Origin: Mycobacterium sp. HUMS_12744610
Lineage (GTDB): Bacteria > Actinomycetota > Actinomycetes > Mycobacteriales > Mycobacteriaceae
DNA: 64,000 bases
Reading direction: 5' to 3'
Assembly: GCF_041206865.1 (NCBI RefSeq)
Contig: NZ_JBGEDP010000001.1
Span: 5,022,001 to 5,086,000, forward strand
The notes under the pieces were generated by a model that was given only the letters and a program-made list of their open reading frames with translations, searched no databases and was not told the DNA's origin. Shown in pieces: positions 34,501-45,121 of this stretch (its first letter is position 1; the number at the start of each line of letters is the position of its first letter). A program made the position numbers and the translations under genes.

Positions 34501-35679
34501 ATGGCCTTTGCCGATTACCAGACCGAGTTGTACAACCAGTCGCTGCACGGTCATCAGCCGCAGTACCCGATCGGGTTCGACGAGCTGGAGGCGCAAGCGA
34601 AAGTCGCGATGACGCCGAAGGTGCGGAGCTATGTGGCCGGAGGCGCCGGTGACGAGCACACCCAGCGCATCAACTGCGAGGCGTTCAAGCGCTGGGGCCT
34701 GTATCCGCGCATGGGCATCGCCCCCGCCGAGCGCGACCTGTCGGTCGAGTTGTTCGGGGTGAGGTTCCCCGCCCCGGTGTTCATGGCGCCGATCGGGGTG
34801 ATCGGGGTGTGCGCCCAGGACGGCCACGGCGATTTGGCGTGTGCGCGGGCCTCCGTCCGCACCGGCATCCCGTTCTTCGTGGGGACGCTCACGGCGGACC
34901 CGATGGAGGACGTGGCCGCCGCGCTCGGTGACACGCCGGCGTTCTTCCAGCTGTACACCCCGCCGGACCGGGAGATGGCGGCCAGCCTGGTGCACCGCGC
35001 CGAGGCGTGCGGCTTCAAGGGCATCGCCGTCACCCTGGACACCTGGGTCACCGGGTGGCGCCCGCGCGACCTGGCCGGCGGGAACTACCCGCAGGTGCCC
35101 AGTGGGTGTCTGGCCAACTACACCAGCGACCCGGTGTTCCGCGCCGGCCTGAAACCTGGCGAGGACGCCAACGAGGCGGCGGTGCGCAAGTTGCCGATCT
35201 TCGGTGGCCCGTTCCGGTGGGACGACCTGGAGTGGCTGCGCTCGGAGACCACGCTGCCGCTGATGGTCAAGGGCATCTGCCACCCCGACGACGCGCGCCG
35301 CGCCAAAGACATCGGCGTCGACGGCATCTACTGCTCCAATCATGGTGGCCGCCAGGCCAACGGTGGGCTGCCCACGCTGGACGTCCTGCCGGAGGTGGTG
35401 GAGGCCGCCGACGGGCTGCCGGTGCTGTTCGACTCGGGGGTCCGCGGCGGCGACGACATCATCAAGGCCGTCGCGATGGGGGCGACCGCGGTGGGGATCG
35501 GCCGCCCGTACGCCTACGCCCTGGCGCTCGGCGGTGTCGACGGGGTGGTGCACGTGCTGCGCTCCCTGGTGGCCGAGGCGGATCTGATCATGGCCGTCGA
35601 CGGCTATCCCTCGCTGAAGGACCTGACCCCCGAGGCGTTGCGCCGCATCGACTACGTTGACGCACAAAGTCATTCGTAG
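34501..35679 (+). CDS. FMN-dependent alpha-hydroxy-acid oxidase, lactate 2-monooxygenase-like
   Basis: A 392-residue TIM-barrel flavoprotein of the lactate oxidase family. It is close in sequence to M. smegmatis lactate 2-monooxygenase, which converts L-lactate and O2 to acetate, CO2 and water. Features include YVAGGAGDEHTQR near residue 45, FMAPIGVIGVCAQDGHGD, FQLYTPPDRE, LDTWVTGWRPRDL, the catalytic stretch IYCSNHGGRQANGG (His and Arg), VLFDSGVRGGDDI and AVGIGRPYAYALALGG. The start is ATG 34501 (MAFADYQTELYNQ). A GTG 33 bases upstream is an alternative. It faces imuB, and the two stops lie within a 13-bp tandem duplication. A dehydrogenase-type reaction cannot be excluded. Confidence 0.87.
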   Translation: MAFADYQTELYNQSLHGHQPQYPIGFDELEAQAKVAMTPKVRSYVAGGAGDEHTQRINCEAFKRWGLYPRMGIAPAERDLSVELFGVRFPAPVFMAPIGVIGVCAQDGHGDLACARASVRTGIPFFVGTLTADPMEDVAAALGDTPAFFQLYTPPDREMAASLVHRAEACGFKGIAVTLDTWVTGWRPRDLAGGNYPQVPSGCLANYTSDPVFRAGLKPGEDANEAAVRKLPIFGGPFRWDDLEWLRSETTLPLMVKGICHPDDARRAKDIGVDGIYCSNHGGRQANGGLPTLDVLPEVVEAADGLPVLFDSGVRGGDDIIKAVAMGATAVGIGRPYAYALALGGVDGVVHVLRSLVAEADLIMAVDGYPSLKDLTPEALRRIDYVDAQSHS

Positions 35680-35682
35680 CTG

Positions 35683-37266
35683 TCATTCGTAGCCCCCCTC
35701 GAGGTACCAGCGCCGGCGGCGATAGCACAGCAGCAGCGCCCGCTCGCCTTCCAGCAACACCTGCGCGCGGGCGGTGCGGTTCCCCGCCCCGGCCGAACCC
35801 CGGTCGGGGTCCCACCACCGTTCGTCGACCGGCCACGGGCCGGCCCACCAGCGCAGCGGCTCGTCGGCGCCGTGCGCGATCATTCGCGCGGGGTCGGCGG
35901 AGAACAACCCCCGGCCGGTCACCCGCACCGGATTTCCTTGGCCGTCAAGCAGTTCCACCGGCTCGTCGAGCAACACCGACGGCGACGGCTCGGGCAGCCG
36001 GCCGGGCCACGGCAGGGCGGGGTCGGCCCGCGGTGCCGGCTCGTCGCCCAGCGGGATCAACGTGATGCGTTCGGCCGGCCCGCGCCCGCCCGACAGCACC
36101 GGCACCCGCACCGCCTCCGGACCGAGCAGGCCCTGCACCCGCACCAGTGCCCGGCGGGCCCGCAGCCGGTCCTCCTCGCCCAGGCCACCCCATAACGGCA
36201 ATTGCAGCGCCTCGGCGGACACCACCTCCACGGCGCGCAGCCGCAGCAGCGTCACCGGTGCCGTCGGGCGGGCCCGGGCATTCCGGGAGCTCAGCCACCC
36301 GTCCAGCTGCCAGCGCACCCGGTCGGCGGTGGCGTCCTCGGTCAACGGCTCGGCGCACCGCCAGACCCGGCTGCGCTCCTCGCCGCCCTCGGTGACGGCG
36401 TGGATGGCCAGCCGGGTGCACCCCACCCCGGCGGCCATCAGCGCCCGGTGCAAGGTGCCGGCCAGCAAACGCCCGGCGAACGCCGCGGCATCGACCCGGT
36501 CGATCGGCGGATCGCAGTCCAGCACGGCCTCGAGCTCCGGCGGCGGTTCCCGCCCGGACGGCCCCCGCTCGGGCTCGCCGCGGGCGAACTTGTGCGCGGT
36601 GACGCCGTCGGCGCCGAACCGGGAGGCCACGTCGGGGCGGGGCAGCGCGGCGAACTGTCCGATGGTGCGAATCCCCATCCGCCACAACAGGTCCGCCAAC
36701 TCCTTCCGGCCCGGCCCGGCCAGGCTCGGCTCGGTGGCCAGCTGACGGATCGACAGCGCCGACAGGAATTTCGCGTCGCCGCCGGGTTGGACGATCCGGC
36801 CCGCACGCGCGGCGAAGACCGCGGTGGACAGCTGGTCGGCGACCCCGACCTGACACTCGGCGCCGGACATGGCCACCGCGTCGATCAGCTGCTCGGCGGC
36901 CCGTTGCTCGGACCCGAAATAGCGAGCGGTCCTGCGCACCGGCAGCACCAGGAGCCCGGGGCGCAACACCTCGGCGCGGGGCACCAGATCGTCGACCGCC
37001 GCGATCACCGCCTCGAAGAGGCGGGCGTCGCGGTCGGCGTCGGCGGTCGCCACGTGTAGTTGCGGGCAGCGGGCCGCCGCCTCCCGGCGGCGCAGCCCCC
37101 TGCGCACCCCCGCCACGCGAGCGGCCGCCGAGCAGGCGATCACCCGGTTGGCCAGGGTGACCGCGACCGGGGCCGTCGCGGACAGGTCCGCCGCCACCGC
37201 CGCCGCGACCGCGGGCCAGTCCATGCACCAGATCGCCAGCACCCGGGAAGAAGCCACCGGAATCAC
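35683..37266 (-). CDS. imuB: ImuB, catalytically inactive Y-family polymerase homologue, SOS mutasome adapter
   Basis: A 527-residue Y-family-like protein. In mycobacteria ImuB lacks polymerase activity and links DnaE2 to the beta clamp during damage-induced mutagenesis. The N-terminus ([16 protein letters not shown]) aligns with the Y-family start, but the usual YFAxVE acidic motif is not present. The clamp-binding motif QLPLW is clear at about residues 353-357. The thumb-like part ([17 protein letters not shown]) and a long C-terminal tail follow. The GTG at 37266 overlaps the imuA' stop as GTGA and gives the same length as the M. tuberculosis protein. Upstream starts would lie inside imuA'. 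Confidence 0.93.
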   Translation of the reverse strand: MIPVASSRVLAIWCMDWPAVAAAVAADLSATAPVAVTLANRVIACSAAARVAGVRRGLRRREAAARCPQLHVATADADRDARLFEAVIAAVDDLVPRAEVLRPGLLVLPVRRTARYFGSEQRAAEQLIDAVAMSGAECQVGVADQLSTAVFAARAGRIVQPGGDAKFLSALSIRQLATEPSLAGPGRKELADLLWRMGIRTIGQFAALPRPDVASRFGADGVTAHKFARGEPERGPSGREPPPELEAVLDCDPPIDRVDAAAFAGRLLAGTLHRALMAAGVGCTRLAIHAVTEGGEERSRVWRCAEPLTEDATADRVRWQLDGWLSSRNARARPTAPVTLLRLRAVEVVSAEALQLPLWGGLGEEDRLRARRALVRVQGLLGPEAVRVPVLSGGRGPAERITLIPLGDEPAPRADPALPWPGRLPEPSPSVLLDEPVELLDGQGNPVRVTGRGLFSADPARMIAHGADEPLRWWAGPWPVDERWWDPDRGSAGAGNRTARAQVLLEGERALLLCYRRRRWYLEGGYE

Positions 37267-37934
37267 CCCGTCCGCGCCCGGCCGACCGTCCGGCCCGCGC
37301 ACACCCCGCCGACCTGCAGCCGCACCCTGCCGATGCGCCCGAAGCCCGGCCGCCCCCCGGCCGTCAGCTCGTAACCGCAGACCCGGGCCGCGAGCCGGGT
37401 CGGGGCCCCCTGCCACTCACCGTCGGTGACCAGCAGGGTGCAGCCCCTGTTGCGGGCGCGCGCCACCACCGCCCGCGCCCGCGTCTGCGGCACCCGCCGC
37501 CCGCCCAGGCCGAGCACCACCAGGTCCATGCCGTCGACGAGCACCGCGGCCACCTCCACCGGATCCGTTCCGGCATCGGGTATCACCGCGATCCGGCTCA
37601 GGTCCGCGCCCATCTCCACGGCGGCCAGCAACCCGATGTCGGGCTGGCCGACGATGGCCGCGTTGCCCCCGGCCGCCGTGACCGCGGCCACCACGCCCAG
37701 CAGCAGCGACCGCGCCCCCGACAGCACCGCCACCGTCCCCCGCGGCAACGCCACCGGCAGCGCATCCGCCAGCCACTGCGGGAGCGCCAACCGGGCTTCC
37801 GATTCCGGCAGCGGGTCGTCGACGCCGATTCCCCCGGACGCCTTCCCGGACAACACGGCCATCCGCCGGCGAAGCGATTCCAGCTGCTCGGCGCGGTTTT
37901 CCCGGCGCCGATCGGAGGCGATAGCCGATGTCAT
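37263..37934 (-). CDS. imuA': ImuA', RecA-like SOS mutasome accessory protein
   Basis: A 223-residue RecA-fold relative, first gene of the imuA'-imuB operon. It is required with ImuB and DnaE2 for induced mutagenesis in M. tuberculosis, although its biochemical role is not settled. The sequence shows [28 protein letters not shown] in the region of the Walker A loop, but the GKT is missing, so nucleotide binding is doubtful. [18 protein letters not shown] resembles the Walker B strand. Start ATG 37934 lies 16 bases downstream of a LexA box. The end overlaps imuB, so the two are co-translated. Confidence 0.9.
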   Translation of the reverse strand: MTSAIASDRRRENRAEQLESLRRRMAVLSGKASGGIGVDDPLPESEARLALPQWLADALPVALPRGTVAVLSGARSLLLGVVAAVTAAGGNAAIVGQPDIGLLAAVEMGADLSRIAVIPDAGTDPVEVAAVLVDGMDLVVLGLGGRRVPQTRARAVVARARNRGCTLLVTDGEWQGAPTRLAARVCGYELTAGGRPGFGRIGRVRLQVGGVCAGRTVGRARTG

Positions 37935-37949
37935 ACCCGTTCCCTATAT

Positions 37950-37965
37950 TCGAAAGTATGTTCGA
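37950..37965 (-). promoter_or_regulatory. LexA (SOS) box of imuA'-imuB
   Basis: TCGAAAGTATGTTCGA on the + strand (TCGAACATACTTTCGA as read by the operon) differs at one position from the mycobacterial LexA consensus. It lies immediately upstream of imuA'. Together with the dnaE2 box it places the whole mutasome under LexA. Confidence 0.88.
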
Positions 37966-38105
37966 TATCGCGAGTAAACACCCGCCCTTGAACGCCGTCA
38001 AGCCAACCGTCAAGCAACGCGAGGGGCGGCTTTATGCGCTCGGTGCCGGTGTGGCTGATGGTGCTTTTGAGCAGCGTTTTGACGGCGTCCCGGTGGCCGA
38101 CCCGC

Positions 38106-39038
38106 TCAGAGTGCGCCGAGCACCCGCGACGCCAGCAGTTCCAGCGTCGGGTCGCTGCCGCGATCGTGGGTGAACAGCACGATCTGCCTGAAACCCAGCC
38201 CCTCCAGCTCTTTGATCCGGTCCACGATCTGCGGCGCGGTTCCGACCAGGCCGCCCTCGTGCAGTCCGAAAGCCGGTGCGCCAAAACGCTTTTCGGCCAT
38301 CGCGCGGACCTCGGGCAGCGCCGCGTCGTCGGGCGCGAGCGCCATGACGGCCTCGACCGACAACACGATGTCGTCCGGGTCGCGTCCGATGTCGGCGCAG
38401 CAGGCGCGCAGCACGTCACGTTTGCGCTCCAGCTCGGCCAGCGCATAGGTGGGCACGTTCCACACGTCGGCGTACCGGGCGACCAGCGGCAGCGTGAACC
38501 TCTCCCCCACGCCGCCGACGACGATCGGTGGACGCGGCCTCTGCACCGGCCCGGGGACGATCGGCATGTCCTCGACCGTGTAGTGCCTGCCCGTGAAGTC
38601 GACCCGCTCTTCGGCGAACGCCTGCGTGAGGATCTCGAGCGCCTCGCCGAGGCGCTCGGAACGATCGCGGAAAGTGCCCCACGGCAGGCCCATTCGGTGA
38701 TGCTCGTCGGGGATGGAACCGCTGCCCAGGCCGAGCTCGATCCGGCCGCCCGAGATCTGGTCGAGCGTGGTCACCATCTTGGCCAGCACCGCGGGGTGGC
38801 GGAACTGGTTACACAGCACCATGTGTCCGACGCGGAGCCGTTCGGTACGGGCCAGCAGCGCGGTCGCCAGCGTCCAGGCTTCCAGCGACGGAACCGTCGG
38901 GGCGCCGGGCCCGTACATGTGGTCGTAGAGCCACACCGAGCCGATGCCGAGTTCCTCGCAGCGCAGCGCGCGATGCAACACGTCGGAATACGTGAACCCC
39001 ATCTGCGGCACGTAGACACCGATGTCGAGTGTGGTCAT
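38106..39038 (-). CDS. LLM-class flavin-dependent oxidoreductase (probably F420)
   Basis: A 310-residue luciferase-like monooxygenase-fold enzyme. It shows DIGVYVPQMG, SVWLYDHMYGP, the conserved TLDQISGGRIELGLGSG, and RPPIVVGGVGERFTLPLVARYADVWN (in parts GGVGERF, ARYADVWN). These patterns are usual in actinobacterial F420-dependent members, but the cofactor (F420 or FMN) cannot be fixed from sequence alone. The substrate is unknown. The gene lies alone on the minus strand between guaA and the imuA' promoter. From memory this position in M. tuberculosis is occupied by a different small gene, so it is accessory here. Confidence 0.87.
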   Translation of the reverse strand: MTTLDIGVYVPQMGFTYSDVLHRALRCEELGIGSVWLYDHMYGPGAPTVPSLEAWTLATALLARTERLRVGHMVLCNQFRHPAVLAKMVTTLDQISGGRIELGLGSGSIPDEHHRMGLPWGTFRDRSERLGEALEILTQAFAEERVDFTGRHYTVEDMPIVPGPVQRPRPPIVVGGVGERFTLPLVARYADVWNVPTYALAELERKRDVLRACCADIGRDPDDIVLSVEAVMALAPDDAALPEVRAMAEKRFGAPAFGLHEGGLVGTAPQIVDRIKELEGLGFRQIVLFTHDRGSDPTLELLASRVLGAL

Positions 39039-39226
39039 GGCTTCACCTTTCCGTGCCCGGCCACGTCACGTCTACCACGGGTGGCCCCGTGGGAAGACAA
39101 CAGGCTTACCACGGCCGGCGCGATTGTCGCGCGAAGGCGGGCAATCCGCGCACCGCCCGGGACGCGGCCCGGTCTCGACGGCGGCCGTGCGCGGCCGGGG
39201 GCCGGATGCCGGCCCCGGCGTCCCGG

Positions 39227-40804
<1,578 letters not shown>

Positions 40805-40958
40805 GCCGCAAAGTTTAGAGGGCGCCCGTCCCGCGACCGGTCCGCCACCGTGCCGGGCCCGGGTCGGACGACTCGGTGGCGGCGCGCAGCGCGACATGGT
40901 GGAGTGGGTATGGCCTATCTAGTCACCGGTCCCCGACACCAGGAGAGAGAGGTCCACC
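40805..40958. other. Divergent promoter region of guaA and the HAD gene
   Basis: A 154-base gap between divergent genes. AGGAGAGAG precedes the HAD-gene GTG at 40959 and is a strong ribosome-binding site. No operator or riboswitch-like structure was recognised. Confidence 0.5.
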
Positions 40959-41708
40959 GTGAGCCCAGGGCTCGGCCTGCCAGAGAAGGTACATGCCTGC
41001 CTGTTCGACCTGGACGGTGTGCTCACCGACACCGCCAGCGTCCACACCAAGGCCTGGAAGACCATGTTCGACGCCTTCCTGTCGCAACGGGCCGAGCGCA
41101 CGGGCGAGAAGTTCGTCCCCTTCGACCCGGACGCCGACTACCGGCGCTACGTGGACGGCAAGAAGCGCGAGGACGGGATCCGCTCGTTCCTCGACAGCCG
41201 CGAGATCGAACTGCCCGACGGCAGTCCCGACGATCCCGACGACGCCGACACGGTGTACGGCCTGGGCAACCGCAAGAACGCGATGTTCCAGAAGGTCCTG
41301 CACGAGGACGGCGTCGCGGTGTTCGAGGGGTCGCGGCGCTACCTGGAGGCGGTCTCAGCCGCGGGGTTGGGCATCGCCGTGGTGTCCGCCAGCGCCAACG
41401 CCGACGACGTTCTGCAGATCGGCGGCCTGGATCGGTTCGTGCAGAAGCGGGTCGACGGTGTCACGCTGCGCGAGGAGCACCTCGCCGGCAAGCCGGCCCC
41501 GGCCTCGTTCCTGCGCGCGGCCCAGCTGCTCGGTGTGGAGCCCCAGGCGGCAGCGGTGTTCGAGGACGCGCTGTCGGGCGTGGCGGCCGGCCGGGCCGGT
41601 GATTTCGGCTACGTGGTGGGTGTCGATCGGGTGGGCCAGGCCGACGACCTGCGCAGCAACGGCGCCGACGTCGTGGTCACCGATCTCGGCGATCTGCTGC
41701 GATCATGA
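40959..41708 (+). CDS. HAD-family beta-phosphoglucomutase (Rv3400-like)
   Basis: A 249-residue HAD hydrolase of the beta-phosphoglucomutase group, which converts beta-glucose-1-phosphate to glucose-6-phosphate. Motif [14 protein letters not shown] (two Asp, nucleophile first) lies at about residues 14-26. Motif II is [13 protein letters not shown], and motif III/IV is [16 protein letters not shown]...[19 protein letters not shown] (in parts KPAPASFL and [12 protein letters not shown]). GTG 40959 has a strong Shine-Dalgarno. The TGA stop overlaps the ATG of the next gene as ATGA. The partner makes beta-glucose-1-phosphate by phosphorolysis, which supports the mutase call over a plain phosphatase. 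Confidence 0.9.
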   Translation: MSPGLGLPEKVHACLFDLDGVLTDTASVHTKAWKTMFDAFLSQRAERTGEKFVPFDPDADYRRYVDGKKREDGIRSFLDSREIELPDGSPDDPDDADTVYGLGNRKNAMFQKVLHEDGVAVFEGSRRYLEAVSAAGLGIAVVSASANADDVLQIGGLDRFVQKRVDGVTLREEHLAGKPAPASFLRAAQLLGVEPQAAAVFEDALSGVAAGRAGDFGYVVGVDRVGQADDLRSNGADVVVTDLGDLLRS

Positions 41709-44071
41709 TCACCGACGAATCGTTCCCGGTCGAACCGTGGCAGGTCCGCGAGACCCGGCTCGACCTGGACCTGCTGGCCCAGTCCGAGTCGTTGTTCACC
41801 CTGTCCAACGGGCACGTGGGGTTGCGCGGCAACCTCGACGAGGGCGAGCCGTACGGCCTGCCGGGCACCTACCTGAACTCGTTCTACGAAGTGCGGCCGC
41901 TGCCCTATGCCGAGGCCGGGTACGGGTATCCGGAGGCCGGCCAGACGCTCGTCGACGTCACCAACGGCAAGATCTTCCGGCTCCTTGTCGAGGACGAGCC
42001 GTTCGACGTCCGCTACGGCGCCCTGCTCTCCCACGAGCGGACCCTCGACCTGCGCGCCGGGACGCTGTGCCGGACAGCGCACTGGCGCTCCCCCGCAGGC
42101 AAGCAGATCAAGCTGGTGTCCACCCGGCTGGTGTCGCTGACACAGCGTGGCGTGGCGGCCGTCGAGTACACCATCGAGGCCGTCGAGGAGTTCGTGCGGG
42201 TGACGGTCCAATCGGAGCTGGTGACCAACGAGGACCTACCGGAGACCTCGGGTGACCCGCGGGTGTCGGCGATCCTGGACCAGCCGCTGGAGGCCGTCGA
42301 ACACGAGAACACCGAGTGCGGAGCGCTGCTCATGCACCGGACCCGCTCGAGCGCCCTGATGATGGCCGCCGCGATGGATCACGAGGTCGAGGTTCCCGGG
42401 CGGGTCGAGATCAGCACCGACGCGCGTCCCGACCTGGCCCGGACCACCATCATCTGCGGGCTGCGCCCCGGGCAGAAGCTGCGGATCGTCAAATACCTGG
42501 CGTACGGCTGGTCGAGATTGCGTTCCCGCCCGGCTCTGCGCGACCAGGTGGCCGCCGCGCTGCACAGCGCCCGCTACAGCGGGTGGCAGGGGCTGCTGGA
42601 TTCGCAGCGGTCCTACCTCGACGGGTTCTGGGACAACTCCGACGTCGAGGTCGAGGGCGACCCCGAGTCCCAGCAGGCGGTCCGGTTCGGGCTCTTCCAC
42701 CTGCTGCAGGCCAGCGCTCGCGCCGAACGGCGGGCGATCCCGGCCAAGGGGCTCACCGGGACGGGTTATGACGGCCACGCCTTCTGGGACACCGAGAGCT
42801 ACGTGCTGCCGGTGCTCACCTACACGGCCCCCCACGCGGTCGCCGACGCGCTGCGCTGGCGGGCGTCGACGCTGAGGTACGCCAAGGAGCGGGCCACCGA
42901 GCTGGGCCTGCGCGGGGCGAGCTTCCCGTGGCGGACCATCCGCGGGCAGGAATGCTCGGGGTACTGGCCCGCCGGCACGGCGGCCTTCCACATCAACGCC
43001 GACATCGCCATGGCCTTCGAGCGCTACCGCATCGTCACCGGGGACGAGTCGCTGGAAAAGGAGTGCGGCCTGACGGTGCTCGTCGAGACCGCGCGGCTGT
43101 GGCTCTCCCTCGGCCATCACGACCGGCACGGCGTCTGGCATCTCGACGGGGTGACCGGTCCCGACGAGTACACGGCGATCGTCCGCGACAACGTGTTCAC
43201 GAACCTGATGGCGGCGCACAACCTGGTCACCGCCGCCGAGGCCTGCAACCGCCATCCCGAGGAGGCCGACGCGCTGGGGGTGACCACCGAAGAGACGGCC
43301 GCCTGGCGCGACGCCGCCGACGCGATCAACATCCCCTACGACGACGAACTGGGCGTGCACCAGCAGTGCGAGGGCTTCACCACCTTCGCCGAGTGGGACT
43401 TCGAGGCCAATACGACCTACCCGCTCCTGCTGCACTACCCCTACGTGCGGCTCTACCCCGCCCAGGTGATCAAGCAGGCCGACCTGGTGCTGGCCATGCA
43501 GTTGCGCAGCCACGCGTTCACCCCCGAGCAGAAGGCCCGCAACGTCGACTACTACGAGCGGCGCACGGTGCGCGACTCGTCGCTGTCGGCGTGCACCCAG
43601 GCGGTGCTGTGCGCCGAGGTCGGGCACCTGGACCTGGCCCACGACTACGCCTACGAGGCCGCGCTGATCGACCTGCGCGACCTGCACCACAACACCCGCG
43701 ACGGGCTGCACATGGCCTCGCTGGCCGGCGCCTGGACGGCGCTGGTCGTGGGGTTCGGCGGCCTGCGCGACGACGAGGGCGTCGTGTCGCTGGATCCGCA
43801 GCTGCCCGACGGCATCACCCGGCTGCGGTTCCGGCTGCGCTGGCGGGATTTCCGGCTGACCGTCGACGTCAACCACACCCACGTCACGTACACGGTGCAC
43901 GACGGACCCGGCAGCGAGCTCACCATCCGGCACGCCGGCGAGGAGGTCACCCTGAGCACCGACGCGCCCAAGACGATCGCGGTGCGGACCCGTAAACCCC
44001 TGCTGCCGCGGCCGCCGCAACCGCCGGGCCGCGAACCCATGCACCGCCGCGCGATGTCGCGGGCGAAGTAG
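41705..44071 (+). CDS. Glycoside hydrolase family 65 disaccharide phosphorylase (Rv3401-like)
   Basis: A 788-residue GH65 protein. Family members split trehalose, maltose or kojibiose with phosphate, releasing beta-glucose-1-phosphate and glucose. The N-terminal beta-sandwich ([24 protein letters not shown], seen in parts) precedes the (alpha/alpha)6 barrel with [24 protein letters not shown] (WDTE signature) and [18 protein letters not shown], in which Glu of PDEY (about residue 488) is the general acid. [11 protein letters not shown] is the phosphate-site loop pattern. Phosphorolysis rather than hydrolysis is favoured by the adjacent mutase. The disaccharide is not determined. Trehalose is the most abundant candidate in mycobacteria. 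Confidence 0.9.
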   Translation: MITDESFPVEPWQVRETRLDLDLLAQSESLFTLSNGHVGLRGNLDEGEPYGLPGTYLNSFYEVRPLPYAEAGYGYPEAGQTLVDVTNGKIFRLLVEDEPFDVRYGALLSHERTLDLRAGTLCRTAHWRSPAGKQIKLVSTRLVSLTQRGVAAVEYTIEAVEEFVRVTVQSELVTNEDLPETSGDPRVSAILDQPLEAVEHENTECGALLMHRTRSSALMMAAAMDHEVEVPGRVEISTDARPDLARTTIICGLRPGQKLRIVKYLAYGWSRLRSRPALRDQVAAALHSARYSGWQGLLDSQRSYLDGFWDNSDVEVEGDPESQQAVRFGLFHLLQASARAERRAIPAKGLTGTGYDGHAFWDTESYVLPVLTYTAPHAVADALRWRASTLRYAKERATELGLRGASFPWRTIRGQECSGYWPAGTAAFHINADIAMAFERYRIVTGDESLEKECGLTVLVETARLWLSLGHHDRHGVWHLDGVTGPDEYTAIVRDNVFTNLMAAHNLVTAAEACNRHPEEADALGVTTEETAAWRDAADAINIPYDDELGVHQQCEGFTTFAEWDFEANTTYPLLLHYPYVRLYPAQVIKQADLVLAMQLRSHAFTPEQKARNVDYYERRTVRDSSLSACTQAVLCAEVGHLDLAHDYAYEAALIDLRDLHHNTRDGLHMASLAGAWTALVVGFGGLRDDEGVVSLDPQLPDGITRLRFRLRWRDFRLTVDVNHTHVTYTVHDGPGSELTIRHAGEEVTLSTDAPKTIAVRTRKPLLPRPPQPPGREPMHRRAMSRAK

Positions 44072-44099
44072 CGAGCAGGAAGCGCCCTCCAGCCGACTA

Positions 44100-44158
44100 T
44101 TGCCCGGCCGACGTTCGGTAGCTAGACTAAACTTCATGGTTGTAGTCAGCTGACTACA
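44100..44158 (+). promoter_or_regulatory. Promoter with a perfect 18-bp palindromic operator before the TauD-type gene
   Basis: TTGCCC (44100-44105) and TAGACT (44123-44128) are spaced by 17 bases and make a good sigma-A-type promoter. TGTAGTCAGCTGACTACA (44141-44158) is a perfect palindrome just after the expected transcription start. In M. tuberculosis the divergent TetR-family gene Rv3405c regulates Rv3406 through a palindromic site. Here no regulator gene is next to it. Confidence 0.75.
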
Positions 44159-44185
44159 GCTGGACTTCGGCCAAGGACGACAGCA

Positions 44186-45097
44186 ATGACAGACCAGGTA
44201 ACCGTCACGAAACTGGGCAGCCGCATCGGTGCGCGGGTCGACGGGGTCCGCCTCGGCGGCGACCTCACCCCCGGCACGGTCGATGAGATTCACCGCGCCC
44301 TGCTGGACCACAAGGTGATCTTCTTCCGCGGCCAGCACCACCTCGATGACGCGGCGCAGCTCGCGTTCGCGGGCCTGCTGGGCACGCCGATCGGCCACCC
44401 CGCCGCGTCGGTGCTGGCCGCCGCGGACGCGCCGGTCATCACCCCGATCAACTCCGAGTACGGCAAGGCCAACCGCTGGCACACCGACGTCACCTTCGCC
44501 GCCAACTACCCCGCGGCCTCGATCCTGCGGGCAGTCACCCTGCCCACCTACGGCGGCTCGACGCTGTGGGCCTCCACCGCAGCCGCCTACGAGCAGCTGC
44601 CCGAGCCGCTCAAGTGCCTCGTGGAGAACCTGTGGGCGCTGCACACCAACCGCTACGACTACATCACCGCCGAGGCCCAGGCGGCCCAGAAGGCGATGAC
44701 CGACGCGCAGCGGGCGTTCCGGCAGGCGTTCGAGAAGCGGGAGTTCCAGACAGAGCACCCCGTGGTGCGCGTGCACCCGGAAACCGGTGAGCGCACGCTG
44801 CTGGCCGGAGACTTCGTACGCGGCTTCGTGGGGCTGGACAGCCACGAGTCCGCCGCCCTGTTGGACCTGATCCAACGGCGAATCACCCTGCCCGAGAACA
44901 CGATTCGCTGGAACTGGGAGGCAGGCGACGTCGCGATCTGGGACAACCGGGCCACCCAGCACCGGGCAATCGACGACTACGACAACCAGCCCCGGCTGAT
45001 GCACCGGGTCACCCTGATGGGCGACGTCCCCGTCAACGTGCACGGGGAACGCAGCCGGGTCCTCAGCGGCGCGCCGCTCGAGGCGATCGCAAGCTAG
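44186..45097 (+). CDS. TauD-family 2-oxoglutarate-dependent alkylsulfatase/dioxygenase (Rv3406-like)
   Basis: A 303-residue Fe(II)/2-oxoglutarate dioxygenase. The close homologue Rv3406 cleaves medium-chain alkyl sulfates oxidatively, releasing sulfite or sulfate, and is known to inactivate a carboxyquinoxaline drug candidate. The iron ligands are in NRWHTDVTF (His and Asp at about residues 97-99) and [12 protein letters not shown] (distal His at about 257), and Arg of QPRLMHRVT binds 2-oxoglutarate. AAGGACG gives a ribosome-binding site before ATG 44186. Regulation by a repressor acting on the upstream palindrome is likely. The genes found next to Rv3406 in M. tuberculosis (Rv3405c, vapBC47) are missing. 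Confidence 0.92.
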   Translation: MTDQVTVTKLGSRIGARVDGVRLGGDLTPGTVDEIHRALLDHKVIFFRGQHHLDDAAQLAFAGLLGTPIGHPAASVLAAADAPVITPINSEYGKANRWHTDVTFAANYPAASILRAVTLPTYGGSTLWASTAAAYEQLPEPLKCLVENLWALHTNRYDYITAEAQAAQKAMTDAQRAFRQAFEKREFQTEHPVVRVHPETGERTLLAGDFVRGFVGLDSHESAALLDLIQRRITLPENTIRWNWEAGDVAIWDNRATQHRAIDDYDNQPRLMHRVTLMGDVPVNVHGERSRVLSGAPLEAIAS

Positions 45098-45121
45098 GGG
45101 GCGATTCCGGGCTGACCGGCC

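Noticed and set aside
37980..38090. Inverted GCCGTCAA/TTGACGGC pair in the gap upstream of imuA'
   Set aside because: Arms are short and about 80 bases apart, within chance expectation for this base composition.
42236..45043. A 935-codon minus-strand frame
   Set aside because: It is antisense to the GH65 and TauD-type genes, both of which have intact catalytic motifs.
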